The position numbers and the translations under genes were made by a program. Positions 1-12,997 of a stretch of 64,000 nt of DNA are shown piece by piece. The stretch's first letter is position 1, and every line of letters begins with the position of its first letter. The DNA is from Argentina anserina. Its lineage: Eukaryota > Streptophyta > Magnoliopsida > Rosales > Rosaceae. The stretch lies in NCBI RefSeq assembly GCF_933775445.1, contig NC_065877.1, forward strand, positions 8,184,001-8,248,000, read 5' to 3'. The notes under the pieces were generated by a model. The model was not told the origin of the DNA, did not search any database, and saw nothing but the letters and a program-made list of their open reading frames with translations.

Positions 1-2506
1 GGGTTTAGTTTAAAAGGAGGACTCCAATATTGAGCTTATATCTAATTCTCTCTTGTTTTAATAAATTTGGTTTTCGTGTCTTCTCAAAAAAAAGAAAGTG
101 AGCTGCATATATATAAATATATGCAATGGAACACAGAGGGAAGAAATTCCATTAATCAATTTAACAAATCATTTTTCCGCCAGGCAATAAAGTCACAAAA
201 ATAACAGGAGGAGTCTGTAGCAAACAATTAATGAGGTACTTATAGTAAGAGGACATAATAGATTTCTGTCTTGGGAGAATGTTTCCAAAAAAATAATTGA
301 TTATTGACCCCTCCTAGTTTTCCAAATTGGATTTTTGAATCATGACAAACTTGGTGCCAATTGCCAAACCCAGGCCCTACTCACAAAAACAGAAGGGGCC
401 AGTTGATGATATTGAGTGTGCTTAAAGCTCTGGCATGTTCATGTTGCATAGTCAATAGGGATTTGGAGCTTGTTTAGTAGAAACATTGATGGCTCATGAT
501 CAAATAAGAGTAGCTTAGTCATTTCTCTGAAGTGCAGAGCAAGCCTATTTTGAAACCGTTAATTAAAACAGTACCAGTGTGTTCCATATCTACTGGTTTG
601 GAGATTGAGTGGTTTGTTTCTTTATACAAAAGCTTTCAAAATTAGGGATGACATATAATGGCAACCTGGCCACACTGCTTGAATTGTAGGATGGTGCTGC
701 CTTAGCTGGCTATATCTTACTCCAAATTGATTACTTTCCCCATTATAAAACTAGTAACATGCTTCATTAATATTCAGTGATTCACGTTACGTTCTTCTTT
801 TGGTTAGAAATACAATAATTTTTACACGACCCAAAGTATGTTGGGTAGATCTGGAGGGTTACTTTATGAAAGAAATCATGCTGCTGCTAACTTTCTTAGG
901 ATATATATTTGAAAATCAGATTGATTGAGTATAAGATAATCTTCGAAAAATCCGTCGTAGACGTACTCACGATGAACCGTGGACCCTTAAAACGCATCAA
1001 GGGTAAATTGAAAATCACGTATGTGATTGGTTTTTCAAATTATTAAGCACTCATGACATTGTTGTGTATGTGATTTTATACTATCTGATGCCTTCAATGT
1101 GAGCAAACAACACAGTGAAAATCAACCTTAAAGAGCTACATTTTCTTTGACAGTAGCATATAATATGTTCATCATCATTTGGAGCAACGTTTCATTATTC
1201 TAATGAATAATTTGTGAGATACTCAAGAATCAGGCAGATAGATCAGAAAGAAAAATTAATTGAGAAATAAGCATAATGAAACATTCATTTGCAGCAACTG
1301 CATTGTTTAATATTCACCACTATGTTCCAATTCATCAGCACCTATTTCTAAACCACATACACACACTCTTTTAGTCCTTATGCCATTGTTAAGTCAGAAA
1401 CAGAAAAACTATATACAATGGCAGATAATATGAACAAAAATGAACAATAAGGGTAGAGTAAAAAAACAATTAGGGTAGAGAAAGACAATTCAAATAAAAA
1501 TCACGTGACAGTACCAGCCATAAGTAGCTGCTGCATCAAACTATACATACATCTCAGTTTTCTGATGTGATCCCTTAATTTCAAATTTCGAATTTTGAAT
1601 CCCACTCCTATATATTAATAATTTGCATCTAAAGCTGGATATAAATAAATGCACTGAAACACTGGATGGTCCTCACTTCACAGTAGCTTTGTCCTCCTCC
1701 ATGTAATTTTTTGATAAACTAGCCAGATAAAATAACCTGAATAGTGAAAACACTAATCAGCTGGAACGTCAAACTATAGAACTTTTGCTAATATTAAGTT
1801 TAAATCTTTGCATTGCCAAAGAGTTCGAGCCAAATTTGGGGAGACGTCCCATTTTATGAGTGAGGACCAAGAATGGGGTATAGTTTAGGTGGAACTTTTT
1901 ATAAAGTAGTCAATTGCGTGATGCCAGGAAAACTAAGTAAATGATTGTGTAGAAAGTAGAAACTAACATAGGCTCTTCTTATTAATGATTATGTATAGTT
2001 GAAAATATTTCAGTAAAAAGAAACTAGATCACAGATAATAATTTTCAAAAAAAGAAGTTCGTCACTGTTACCAGCGTGACTATTAAGTACAGACAGGCAG
2101 TGTTTTTGCTGTCCATGAGTATTCATTCACCACCTGGTGGGTTAGGAAATTGTCCAAAGCTCTGTTCTTGGTTTTCTAAACATCGACAGAAGCAGCTTTA
2201 CCTTTGCACTAGTATACATTGTCCACCCAGAAAAAGGAAAATTTTCCAATTTCTCCAAACTTCTATGCAGCATTGTGTGAGTTTTATATGATCTGAAAAA
2301 GGGTACTCAAGTTTAAGATCAAGAGTTTGCTGCAGTGCAAGACCAAGAAGAATGACAATGATTGGTGCTGGCAAGGATGATGGGAATTTGAGGTGGGTTC
2401 TTTCTCTCTTACTCACTCACTTACAGTGACTCACTCACTGTCTCACATACACAAATCATTGAAGATTGTGCATAATGCCATAGTGTTTTGATTCAGTGAT
2501 AGGAAA
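1..2506. other. Intergenic, upstream of the coiled-coil gene
   Basis: AT-rich sequence with no exon, RNA gene or bounded repeat that I can support. The few short reading frames lack family features and splice context. The last few hundred bases probably hold the promoter and 5' leader of the gene starting at 2507, but no clear TATA box was identified. Confidence 0.5.
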
Positions 2507-3704
2507 ATGGAGGGAGATGAAGGTATGAGGACCTTGGAGTGCCTAAGAGGAAGACTACTGGCAGAGAGGCAAGCTTCAAGAGTAGCAAAGGAGGATGCAG
2601 AATTAATGGGCAAGAAGGTAATTGTTTTTCAAGCTATCCCTCTCAATCCTACTTGCTAAGTTGAATCTAGAGTTTGTATAACTGATTCTTAGTTAAATGC
2701 TTTAAAATAATGTTGGGTTGTGATGACAGTTGATAGAGCTACAAAACAAGCTGAAAGAAGAGATACAATTGAAGAACAAAGCTGAAAAGAAGCTGAAATT
2801 CTTGAAAAGAAAGCTTGAATCTTTGAAACATTCTATTTCAGTTGAATCAGACCAGTCATGTTCCTCAGAACAGAGTGTAACATCTAGAAGGCAATCCACA
2901 AGTACTTCATGCTCCAATAATCCAGAAGACAATGAGCCCAAGTCCACAGTCAAAGACTCAGAATTCTTAGGAAAATCAAGTCAAAATCAAGTAGCAAAGT
3001 CCACCCCATCTGAGAAAAGCCATGAAAGTGATCCTTTCACTGATGACCATTCAACTGCTCAATGTTCTAGTCCTGATTCCAGTTCCACTTCTAGCTTAGA
3101 ATTTCCTTCCCCAGAATACACAATTCATAAATCTGAAGATTCAAAGGGCGATGAGCATATTAGGTATGTAATTCCAGTCAGGGCACCATTGCACCAGCTT
3201 TTAGCCAACTCTTAGTTACTAATTGATGTGTTACATGTCATTTTGTTACTCATTATATATAAATAAGGTCCTGAGTGAGCTCAAGTAAATCACATCGATT
3301 GGGATTGATATGTTGGGATAAAAGTTGGTGCCTCTGCCATTATTGAATTTGAATAATGCATGTATTCAGAAAAAACTTCATTTTCCATGATGAGTAGTTT
3401 GCTTAGTATAGCTAATAAGATTATATATTGTAATTTTTTCGGTTACTCAAACTTAAAGTCTTCAATGGAACAGACTGAGATTGATAATGAGAATGGGGAT
3501 TTGGATTATGTTGATAACAAACTTGTATTGGTTCCTTTGAGTATGCCTGCTGCTACCTCTCACAGCAGTACAACTGACCTGAAGCCAATTAATGCAAGTG
3601 TTCGAGAAGTTCTTGATGTTCTGATGAATATCAGGGAAAAACTTCAATGCTCAATGGAGAAAAGGCACATGAGTAGAGTAACTGGCCCAACTCATCAAAC
3701 TTAA
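2507..3704 (+). CDS. Coiled-coil protein of unknown function
   Basis: Function not recognised. Exon 1 (2507-2617, 37 codons) starts at MEGDEGMRTLECLRGRLLAE and joins in frame to a second exon at 2730 through a GT-AG intron (2618-2729). Exon 2 begins LIELQNKLKEEIQLKNKAEK, a Lys/Glu-rich heptad-like helix predicting a short coiled coil, then becomes Ser/Thr-rich and probably disordered. A final exon encodes SSMEQTEIDNENG onward and stops at 3702-3704. The exon 2/3 junction is ambiguous: donor GTATGT after about 3161 with an acceptor before 3407, or donor GTAATT a few bases later with an acceptor before 3459; both keep frame. If exon 2 is not spliced it ends at a stop at 3213-3215. The N-terminal coiled coil is the best supported part. 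No catalytic motif, signal peptide or membrane segment is visible. Confidence 0.65.
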
Positions 3705-3911
3705 ACATGCAAGTGGCAGTTAACAACAATGTGATTACAATCAAATTCTTTTTGGATAATCTAGTTCTACAATTGAATATATGATACATTGTATAAGAAA
3801 GAGCAGTGTTTGGATGGATAAATATTTGTGGATGAGTAATAAAAGTGATTGGGGTGTGCATAATTTACTCACAGAGAGCATGTGAGTTGTGGGGTTTTTT
3901 TTCCCCTGATA

Positions 3912-4106
3912 ATGCTTTTGTTTGGGTCCCAAGTTTTGGCCACATTCTTGTTTGGTTTGTATCTGCCTGTGTGGCTTGCTTTGAATGTGATTGAATTTTT
4001 TAGGGGTGGTTCGATATTATGGCTTGATCCTTGTGACCCTCAGATTATAATGATGACTTTTGGCTTCGGCCTAGCTCTTTACACTTTTCTTGGCAAGAAA
4101 ATATGA
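3912..4106 (+). CDS. Possible small membrane protein (64 codons)
   Basis: A short frame starting at ATG 3912 and ending TGA 4104-4106. Its translation is very hydrophobic, with two potential membrane segments (around LATFLFGLYLPVWLALNVIE and MMTFGFGLALYTFLGK), and ends in a Lys-rich tail. It lies just downstream of the coiled-coil gene. No family is recognised. T-rich DNA in this frame produces Phe/Leu by chance, so it may be spurious or a relic exon. Confidence 0.15.
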   Translation: MLLFGSQVLATFLFGLYLPVWLALNVIEFFRGGSILWLDPCDPQIIMMTFGFGLALYTFLGKKI

Positions 4107-4408
4107 TCGGATGACCTGATCTGGTCTTTGACAGAGGTGGTTCTGCAGTTGCTATATATTCTGTTAATTAAAGCTCTTAAATTTATTGGTCAAGTCATTG
4201 AACCAGAAATCCTGGAGTTATACCATTTTTGAAGCTATATAATCAACAAGGTTCAATCAGTGTCTAGATTTGCCTATATAGGAATCAAGCATTGATAAAC
4301 CCTAGAAGTGCATCCTTCTGGTGTGGCTTGCAGTTCAGTCTGTGCTTAGTTTGGATTTACATGCAGGACCATCACATGCTCTAGTGCGCACATAAAATGC
4401 AATTTTGC

Positions 4409-4414
<6 letters not shown>

Positions 4415-4447
<33 letters not shown>
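4415..4447. repeat. (AT)n microsatellite
   Basis: About 16 uninterrupted AT dinucleotides in intergenic DNA. Confidence 0.95.
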
Positions 4448-4450
<3 letters not shown>

Positions 4451-7298
4451 AGGTGCACAAAGGTAATGTAAAAAAAAAAAACATATAATTTTGTGTCAGG
4501 ATTCAGGAATAAAGAAAAAAAATTCTTCTAGGTGAGTATAAGAATCTCCCAAATGAAACACTACAAGCATGTATTATAATATAATAATCATGATCTCTTT
4601 CTTCTTTGTTCATCAGGTGAGTTCTAGTTGGAAGCTTCAAGCTTAACATGGTTAGAACTTAGATTTAGCTAAATGGATGCTTCAATCTAACACTAACGAA
4701 TAATTCCAGATGAAAGGGGTGAGGAAACACAATTTTCCGGTGGCGGGTAGGTCTACCAAGTGAAGAACCGCTCTGATTTTTCTTCACCAATAAGATGTGC
4801 AGTAGTATCTTAATATTCTGGAAACCGTAGCTGTTGAAGTTAGGCTCTAGGAATTTCGCTTGCTTGACCATTAGGAGTTTACCTTCTTTTTTTCTTTTTT
4901 TGTAAGAGCAGAATGTTTGGTGAATTGCCTCGAATCAACTTAGGCAAGAAATGACACAACAATAACCTTAGAGCAAATGGATAACATGCATTACCTTTGC
5001 CTTTTTAAATTTTCTCAATCAAATCAAGATAATTGATAATTTCTTCATTTCCTCCATGAAATCGAAGCGGACAAATTCATCCAAGCCTCACGCCTATTTT
5101 AGTCATGCGCATTTCACAAGTCTACCTATTGTGAATGATTATGTTTAGCTCAGTTTGATCATCCCTTGGAATCATACTGAATTCAATGCGCTCCACCTCT
5201 AGCACCACTATGAGAAAGAAATGCCGCTCATATACGCAAAACTGGGCAAGCAACACCCACAAAGTTATTGCTGAATCGATTAGTGAAGTCGATTATTTCT
5301 ATCACAAGCTTCTTTTTCAGCAGTAAGAGAATTACACAGTATTTGAAAGAGGTCCATGGAAAGTCCTTATCAATGGCCATGAGTTTTGCCCTTATTGTAG
5401 TCACACAAAGTAAAGCAGCAGCACTACTGTGACAGTGTGACTGGTCACTGCTGATAAAACTTTGGGCTAATGCTTGCCATATATTGTTGAGGCATGCACC
5501 ACTATCAAACTCTTGGAAGCAAGAAGTGAATTTGCAAAGAAACCCTTCCAGGTTGCCATTAATAAGTCGGTGCAAACATGCATTTCTAGCTAGCTAATCT
5601 ACCATTGTTGGTGGTAAATTGTAGTTCGTTCTCGTGAGCTACACACGAGCAACGGTCCTCTCTTTCTCGTGATGACAAGAAAACCCGAACAAACAATTGT
5701 ATATCAAACTTCTGATCTAATCTTTTTGGTAATTGATGATTGTATATCTATTACGTGCATGTAAATTGAGATTACGACGTCAAGGATAACACAAAATCAT
5801 CCATCTAAGCTCCTGGTCGCTCATTGAGTGCAACCGTTAATTTGTTGTTATTGCTGATAGTAATTGGTTGTACGTGTCAAGGCATCATTTCGATCTTGTG
5901 TGTTATCTCATCTCTAATTATTGATGTATACAAATTCTACTCGATATATATAGGCTGCTAGAATCATTCGAATTAATTTTCCCATTGTAATTAATTCTCA
6001 GCACACGCGTAGCACCCATATCTAGTTTTCTCCGTGGATACCAAACTTGAACAGTTGTTCTTCGTTAATACAATGTTTCTCCATCCATGCATGTATGAAG
6101 CTCCTCCATCACAAAACAGGTTGTGAATTTATGACCTCCATCATGTGAATTATTTCAAATAACTTCTGTGTTACAGCTAATCTAATCTGCAATAATGCAT
6201 GCATGATTTTCACATAAATCATACACCATAAACGTACGCGTGTTAAGGTAATTGGTCATCATTTATAGGCTTAATTGGTAAAATAACACATGCTGTTCTG
6301 CTTCTTTTGAGCTCCCTCAGGGCCTCAACTAAAGTGATTGATGGGAGACTGGGAGTGATGGGAGATCCACTATGGCTGGAGGTTGAAGATAGACATCGAA
6401 TTTAGGTACTCCCACTAAAACCTGAAATTAACTGGTAGTCAAAATATGACCAATTCTTCTACGTGTGTTTTAACCTGAAGAGTGAAGACTAGCTTCATAC
6501 CGATTACCGAATGAGAAAGTGAACCGTAAAAACTTTTTTACCGCGTTTGCTCAAAAAAAGGTTACCGCGTTGCCAAAATACTAACAGAGATTAAGATTAA
6601 GATGAGAAATTGGTGCCTAAACTGGTGGGTTTTGCCTAATAAAGGCCATGCAAGCTCAAAATATCAACCAATGGAATATGGTAAGCTCTAACAAAACTAC
6701 CATCTCTTTCTTTCTCTCTCACAAAAACCAAACAAAGATGAGAGAAGATCAAAAACAATGTCAGAGTTTGTAGCTCAGAGCTTGTTATTTTTTCCTATCT
6801 TGGATCTCATCTGACATAATTTCTGAAGATCTTGTGCCCCCAGAAACTCCAAAACCCTTTTCTCTTATCCAGTGTTTCCCTGGATCACTCTGATCAGAGA
6901 CCAAGCTCTGCCATTTTCAAGTCTCTATGTGCTTTTACAGCTAACCCTGCTCCTATATGAGATGGCAAGCATGGAAGAGCCAAACGTATTTAACCCGATT
7001 TCAAGATACACAGAACCAGCAGGCCTCCATATTCTCTGAACTCCATATTTATAATCTTGTTTTTTGGTCCCTATCATATACACACATTTTGTGACTTGAC
7101 TTGAGCCCATACCCTTTTGGTTTCTATCTGCGTTTTGTTCATATTAATGGTGTCTGGATTGTTCTATAAACTTGAATATGGAGCTGTGGATTTGATAAAC
7201 AAGAAAGTACTGGAGCTGAGTTTGAGCACTTGTCCTCCTAATCCAATTCTCGTTCTTCATGTTGGCTTTATGAACTTTTTGATTGCCGGGTCATTTGG

Positions 7299-9099
7299 AT
7301 GATACAGAGAGGTTTGCTTAAAATGATTGTACCCTGTTGGAGGCCATCTGTGGATGAAGATGGTGGTCGACGGGGTGGTGAAGCTAGTGGACGTGTTGAA
7401 GGGTTGTTGTGGTACAAGGACTTGGGCTGCCATGCTTGGGGGGCATTCTCAATGGCAGTGATCCAAGCCAATAGTACTTTGGAGGATCAAAGCCGTCTCG
7501 AATCCGGGTTTCTGGGTTCAAACAAATCCGGTCCTCAGGGGACCTTTGTCGGAATATACGACGGACATGGAGGCCCCGAGGCTTCACGATTTGTTAACAA
7601 CAATCTTTTCAGCAATCTCCAGAGTATGTTTTTTCTTTATTTAACTCTTTTGTCAGCTTAATGCTTTGTAATAGTGTAGAGCTTGTGTTCCTATATGTTC
7701 AGCACTTTGCATACACTAGCATATTAAATTCTTAAATTGTCTAGCTGAATTTGTAATCTTAGTCTCGCAGTTATGCATCGCAAGTTCACAACATAGCTCA
7801 TTGAGAGACTATAGATTATGCTGATTAAAATTTATGTGTTGACAGGAATTGCATCAGAACATCGAAGCATGTCCGAACATGTTATTCGGAAGGCGTTTTT
7901 GGCCACGGAGGAGAACTTCCTCTCTGTTGTGAAGAAGCAGTGGCTAACTAAGCCGCAGATTGCATCTGCAGGAACGTGTTGTTTGGTCGGAATAGTGTGT
8001 AATGGACTTTTATACACAGCAAATGTCGGTGACTCCAGGCTGGTTCTAGGGAAACTAGAAAGGGCAACTAGGGAAGTCATAGCTATTCAGTTGTCTACAG
8101 AGCACAATGCAAGTTTAGAATCAGTGAGACAGGAACTCAAGACTACTCATTCCCATGATCCACAGATTGTGGTGTTGAGACACAAAGTTTGGCGCGTCAA
8201 GGGCCTCATACAGGTACTGGCACGTAACATGTTCTGCATATTTCCATCACTTCAATCTATTTCATTGAAGATGACTGCAAGTTTTGACGTGATAAGATCT
8301 CTACCACTTAATATATCAACTCAGAAACACTTACATGTACACTCTGACTCTCTGAGTTGGAGCTACTGCTTCAACTCATTTTAGTTTTACATGACTTAAA
8401 AAGGGCCTGTAAACTGTGAATCTCTTCAGATGTGAGTCGTGACAATTGAGGATCTTCAGAGTTTAAATATGTCGACGATTTCCCGGCCAGATAATCAAGT
8501 GTTGAGCGGCAACACTAGCATGTTTCATACGAACTAAAATAGAATGTCCTATGCAGGTTTCAAGATCCATTGGTGATGCATATCTAAAGAGGCCGGAGTT
8601 CAACAGAGAACCTCTACTACCCAAGTTTAGGTTACCGGATCCTGAATTCCTCAAACCAATCCTGAGTCCAGATCCATCCATATCGGTACTCAAACTCCAA
8701 CCAGAAGATCAGTTTGTCATATTTGCTTCTGATGGTCTTTGGGAGCATCTTAGCAACCAGGAGGCTGTCGACATTGTCAGCAATAACCCGCGCAGGGTAA
8801 GAATCAAAAGGAGGAAACTGACATGGTGCATAGTTAGGCATTTAAAGGAGAGCTTAAGACTAATGAGCCATTTCATACTTGTTCTGCAGGGGATCGCCAG
8901 GAAACTTATAGAGGCTGCACTACAAGAAGCAGCAAAGAAAAGGGAAGTGAGGTTCGCCGACCTGAAAAAGATTGAGCGAGGAGTGAGACGACATTTTCAC
9001 GACGACATCAGTGTAGTGGTAGTGTTCCTGGATCACAATCAGTCGAAACATGGAACCTCTGCTCGCAAATCTAATATTTCAGTTACACCCAACTTCTGA
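7299..9099 (+). CDS. Clade D protein phosphatase 2C
   Basis: Mg/Mn-dependent Ser/Thr phosphatase. Four exons: 7299-7623, 7846-8213, 8557-8796, 8890-9099, giving 380 aa, the usual clade D length. N-terminal CWRP and the GLLWYKD segment are clade D hallmarks. Metal-binding motifs are present: GIYDGHGG with Asp88, ANVGDSR in exon 2, [15 protein letters not shown] in exon 3 and [14 protein letters not shown] near the end. [12 protein letters not shown] opens exon 3. The start at 7299 ([16 protein letters not shown]) gives a family-like N terminus; an alternative ATG is eight codons downstream. Family knowledge: clade D enzymes sit at the plasma membrane and nucleus, dephosphorylate the penultimate Thr of H+-ATPases and are inhibited by SAUR proteins. 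Specific paralogy (APD7-like, from neighbours) is inferred. All splice sites are GT-AG and no lesion is seen. Confidence 0.95.
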
Positions 9100-11052
9100 A
9101 TCAGGCTAACCCCTGCATCCTCCTGGTACTGTATTGTAAACTGTGGAAGACTTGATGGCCAGTTGAAAAATGTAATATAGGGCCACGTTATTTCTTAGCT
9201 ACTATGGCTGAAAAATGCTCTTCAAAGAAGATCAAGTGTTTGAAAAATCAGAGGGATGAAGCTCAACCAAATTGGGAGTCTACATCCCCAAATGGTTTAT
9301 GTTACTGCACATAGGACTCGGAATTGTAGACATTGTTTACTTCCTCTACCTTGTAATCTAAAATTCAAATGTTAGGTTACTCTTGGTAGTGCTAAATCAT
9401 AAGAAGAAACGCCTTTGCTTGGTAACCAAAAGCACATAAAATTGCAACACAAGCTCCAATCACTATTTTCCATTTGATACAGCATGCGCATGACTTGGAT
9501 ACCCCAACAGCAATATTCCCAACACCCCAAAGTTTCTAAATGCAAATTTTCTTCTTGTTTGCACGAACATGGCAGGAGAAGAAAAAAAATGGAAAGCGAA
9601 AGAAACTCTATTGAACTTTTGAGGGAATTGAGGCTGAAACCATTGGAACAAAACCCAAAATGCTAAACTCATCAAGGAATTAGTAACAGAGAACAACTAG
9701 CCACTCCACATGGAAATAAAAAAGGGATTTATGTTTTAAGATGCATTCAAATGTAGAATCCATGGACCGTCAACCACTCATCATTACGTAAATGACAATA
9801 GATTAACAAAAATATTTTAAGAAAAAGATAGATGATCAGTGAACAAAACCAACACTATATGATTCCCTTTTATAAAAAAAAAGAGTCACAGGTCCTTCAT
9901 CCACATACAGATGGATGTCCTTACATTTTCCAGTGAAAGCTTCACATACAATATATAGCACTTACAAAGTATCAGAGAGTACAATCCTTTCCCAAAATCC
10001 TACCTGTGCACATGTCACCCAGCGAAGCTTATGAAAATCCACAACGACCTTCAAAGAGGTCACTTACCTCAAATCAACAACCAAGAATATCTCAAATTCC
10101 AGTAATACAATCTAGGGAACGGTTCCAACTTTTGCATTTATCTGAAAAAACTAATATGTGATAATTACCTTTAACTTTTGAAACCATCTTGGGCATCCTT
10201 CTCATGACACAGCGTTGGACAATACTACTCAACATAACATGGTTATACCTCTCATCTGACTGAAACATATATCTATTACCAAATAAAAAAAACTAAGAAC
10301 TTAGAACCACAAGCAAAACAGATAAAAAATAACCAAAAAAAAAAGTCCAGATACATAATAATACTACATTACTCAAACTAGAAATCTGCCTCCCTTACAG
10401 CTGATACTATCAACTGCTTGACCCTTTTTTTTTCTTTTGGTTTATAAATTCCACTATATCCTACCATTAACAGTTTATGACTCAACTAAACAGGTTGTAA
10501 CATTGATTACCATTCATCAGATTATGTAGACTCACTCAGATAACCAACTTAGTACTACTGTTCAACACTGCATCATGAGTATGCGACCATAAACAATAAC
10601 GAGCAGTTGTCCTTGGGTCAATAGTAGCTACCCAACAGTTGCCATAAAATCCCGATGATTAATGATTTCCCCCTAGGTTGTATTCTGAATTCAAGACATT
10701 CTTGGTAGATTTCAAGGTATGCTAACACTAAGCAGGTAGTTCTCCATTACCAAATCCAGCATGAATCAAAGCTCCTCCTTGCCGCCAAAGTTTTCTCACC
10801 GACTTGTAGAAGATATCTATCTAGATGGAAAATGCATCACCTGATAACCCATGCAATCAGAAGTAGGTACAGGAAGGAAGCCTCAAGGGAATCACATAAT
10901 GTCAGAACCCTAAACCTGCCAAAGAGATAAGAAAGTGTAAATAAAAAACGATATGGAAATGCATAAAATAATACAAAAAAGGGCATGAAATATTTAAGCA
11001 AAATTAACTTACAAAGACAAATCTACTAACTAAAAAGAAAGGAAGCTTCCTT
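9100..11052. other. Convergent intergenic region, PP2C and MOS11 3' flanks
   Basis: The PP2C gene (+) and the MOS11-like gene (-) run toward each other here. The AT-rich DNA holds their 3' untranslated regions. No further exon, RNA gene or bounded repeat is supported; the small reading frames near 9.5 kb overlap each other on both strands and look like chance. Confidence 0.5.
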
Positions 11053-12617
11053 TCATGCCTTTCCAACAGCACCACCTGCAATAGTTGCCTTCTAATATCA
11101 AAGAAAAGAGATCAGCAAACCAGTAGCAGATTTTTTTTAGAAGAACCAGTACCAGAGTTGGGAAAGAAAACACTCATATTTTAGGTATTCAGAGTCACAA
11201 CGAAACAGTACAATATCTTACCGGCTCAATATTTCCCTTGTCATTCATTTGAGAGAGAGAAGCTCCAGCACCATTTGAAAACCTGAAAAGAGGGAACATT
11301 TAGTATCAAGAGTTGACAGAATACTTTAAACAAATCACAAGAGAACAATATGCACATTACACCTTCATCTAACTACACATGATCAACTGATATATCAATA
11401 AAATATGTTGAAGCCTTGCAGTAACACATACCTAAGTGATCTTGCCTTCCTTTTTTCTTCTTCCTGAGGGTCAGGTTTAGGAGCAGTCTTAGAACCAGGG
11501 GCAAATCGGGCCAGTCGAGCTTTCTTCCTTGCATCCTCATCACTTGCCACAGGTGGAGCAGCAATCCCAAACCTAATAAAGAAAAAAGACAGGTCAGTAA
11601 AGATGAATAGAACCAACTGTATGATACTGCTTTAATAAAAGCCACAGACCTCTCAGCTCTAGCCTTCCTCTTCAGGTCCTCTGACTTTTTGGATCCATCT
11701 GATGCAGGCGATGTAGAAACAGTACCAAATCTGCCACAATATCAGACAATGTGTTCAGAAACTCAATTCTCAATATGAAAAATAAAGCTAAGTAAACATA
11801 ACATCACGTAAAATCACCATGAATGTCAAAAAAAAAAAACTACTCGCAATTTCAACCATGCCAGTTCACTACTCTCCAAACCCCAAACGCTCAATACAGA
11901 AGGCTTTTTTTTAACACTCCAACCACTAAAGATTCAGCCTTTCGCAGTCACGACCAGACCATAGATACACACAAGAACCTATACAACACGGTAATCTACT
12001 GTTTGTTGAGAATCAAAGCATCAAGTGTAAGCATCATTGACCTATTTCCAAATCGAGATCGACTACTTCGATTCTAATCTTGACAGCTCAAACGCATAAT
12101 TTATGAATTAACCTACTTCCAATCCACATAAAAATAGTCCGAATCAGTATCAACTAGCATTAATATCCCTATTAAGTGATAATCACTCACATGTATATGA
12201 AATAAAACAAACAATTACTCATAATCCCAATCTCAATAAGCCTGAAATACCCTAACCCTAAAATTCACCGGAAAAATCAATGAATGCAAATCCATACCTT
12301 TCAGCTCGGGAATTGCGCTTCTCTTCTTCGGTGAGCTGCACAGATATACCAAACCTCTCGGCGCGGCGCATCTTCTTCTCAGTAGCAGAGGCCGGAGCAG
12401 AGCCATCCTCAGCGGCCGGAGCGGTCTTCGGATCCTCGGAGTCGGCCTTGGACCCGTTCTCAGCTGAGTCGACGGCGGAGGGAGGGGCAGTAGCGGCGGG
12501 AGTCTCGGTGGGAGGGTCGACGGGTAGATCTGCGGCGGCAGGGGGGTCTGCGGCTTTGGTGGGGTTTTCGACGGCGGGGGTGGTGTCGGTGGGTTTCTGG
12601 GTATCGGTGGTGGCCAT
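11053..12617 (-). CDS. MOS11: MODIFIER OF SNC1 11-like (Tho1/SARNP family)
   Basis: Nuclear RNA-binding protein family; Arabidopsis MOS11 is needed for mRNA export and for autoimmunity in snc1, and is related to human CIP29/SARNP and yeast Tho1. Five exons on the minus strand: 12298-12617, 11650-11730, 11432-11572, 11222-11282, 11053-11091, for 213 aa. The N-terminal 80 residues are low-complexity Ala/Pro/Thr/Asp. The C-terminal half carries the diagnostic repeated basic motif: [46 protein letters not shown] and KRKARSLRF. Exon boundaries cut repeatedly inside the Arg codon of this motif (AG before the intron, one base after), a pattern suggesting the repeats arose by exon duplication. The start matches the family N terminus MATTD. 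A long frame on the opposite strand over exon 1 is a GC-rich shadow. Confidence 0.93.
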
Positions 12618-12733
12618 TAGGATTAGGTTTACGGTGGGATTCGGAGGTTGCGTGGATCGGGAGAGAGAGGAGGTCCGCTTGGTGTGAGGTTAGGTTGCGA
12701 AGGTGGAAGTGACTCGTGGACGGTGGGGTGGTA

Positions 12734-12742
12734 CTATTTATA
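12734..12742 (-). promoter_or_regulatory. Putative TATA box of the MOS11-like gene
   Basis: TATAAATAG on the minus strand, about 117 bases upstream of the start codon. Position and sequence fit a plant core promoter; the transcription start itself is not visible. Confidence 0.5.
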
Positions 12743-12997
12743 TTAGGGACTGCCAGCATCAATCGTGTGATTTTCGGAGATATTTTCCTGGACTTTTACA
12801 TGTAATTGGTTTCGGCAATTTTCATTTTATGATCGGTACCGGGCTAATATTCCACTCTCAATCAAGGGTAATTTAGTTTCGATATTTCAACACGACCCAA
12901 TAATTGTACATACCGTCGATCCCTCGATTTGTTTCAGAAAAGTCTGTCTATTTTGCAGGGGTATTTCCGTCTCTTATTCATATCAGCTTGAGGCTCC

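Larger units (their letters stand above)
3705..7298. other. Intergenic and PP2C upstream region
   Basis: About 3.6 kb with no confident gene. It holds the 3' flank of the coiled-coil gene, one hydrophobic reading frame (listed separately), an AT microsatellite, and from about 6.7 kb the probable 5' leader of the PP2C gene. A reading frame of 115 codons at 5228-5575 (-) has no recognisable family features. Confidence 0.45.

Noticed and set aside
3216..3458. Readthrough coding between coiled-coil exons
   Set aside because: In-frame stop at 3213-3215 and AT-rich intron-like sequence; treated as an intron with uncertain borders.
5228..5575. 115-codon frame on the minus strand
   Set aside because: No recognisable domain, no splice partners or promoter context; could be chance or a relic exon.
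12280..12687. Long open frame opposite MOS11 exon 1
   Set aside because: Ala/Gly/Ser-rich antisense shadow of a GC-rich coding exon; no splice sites or family match.
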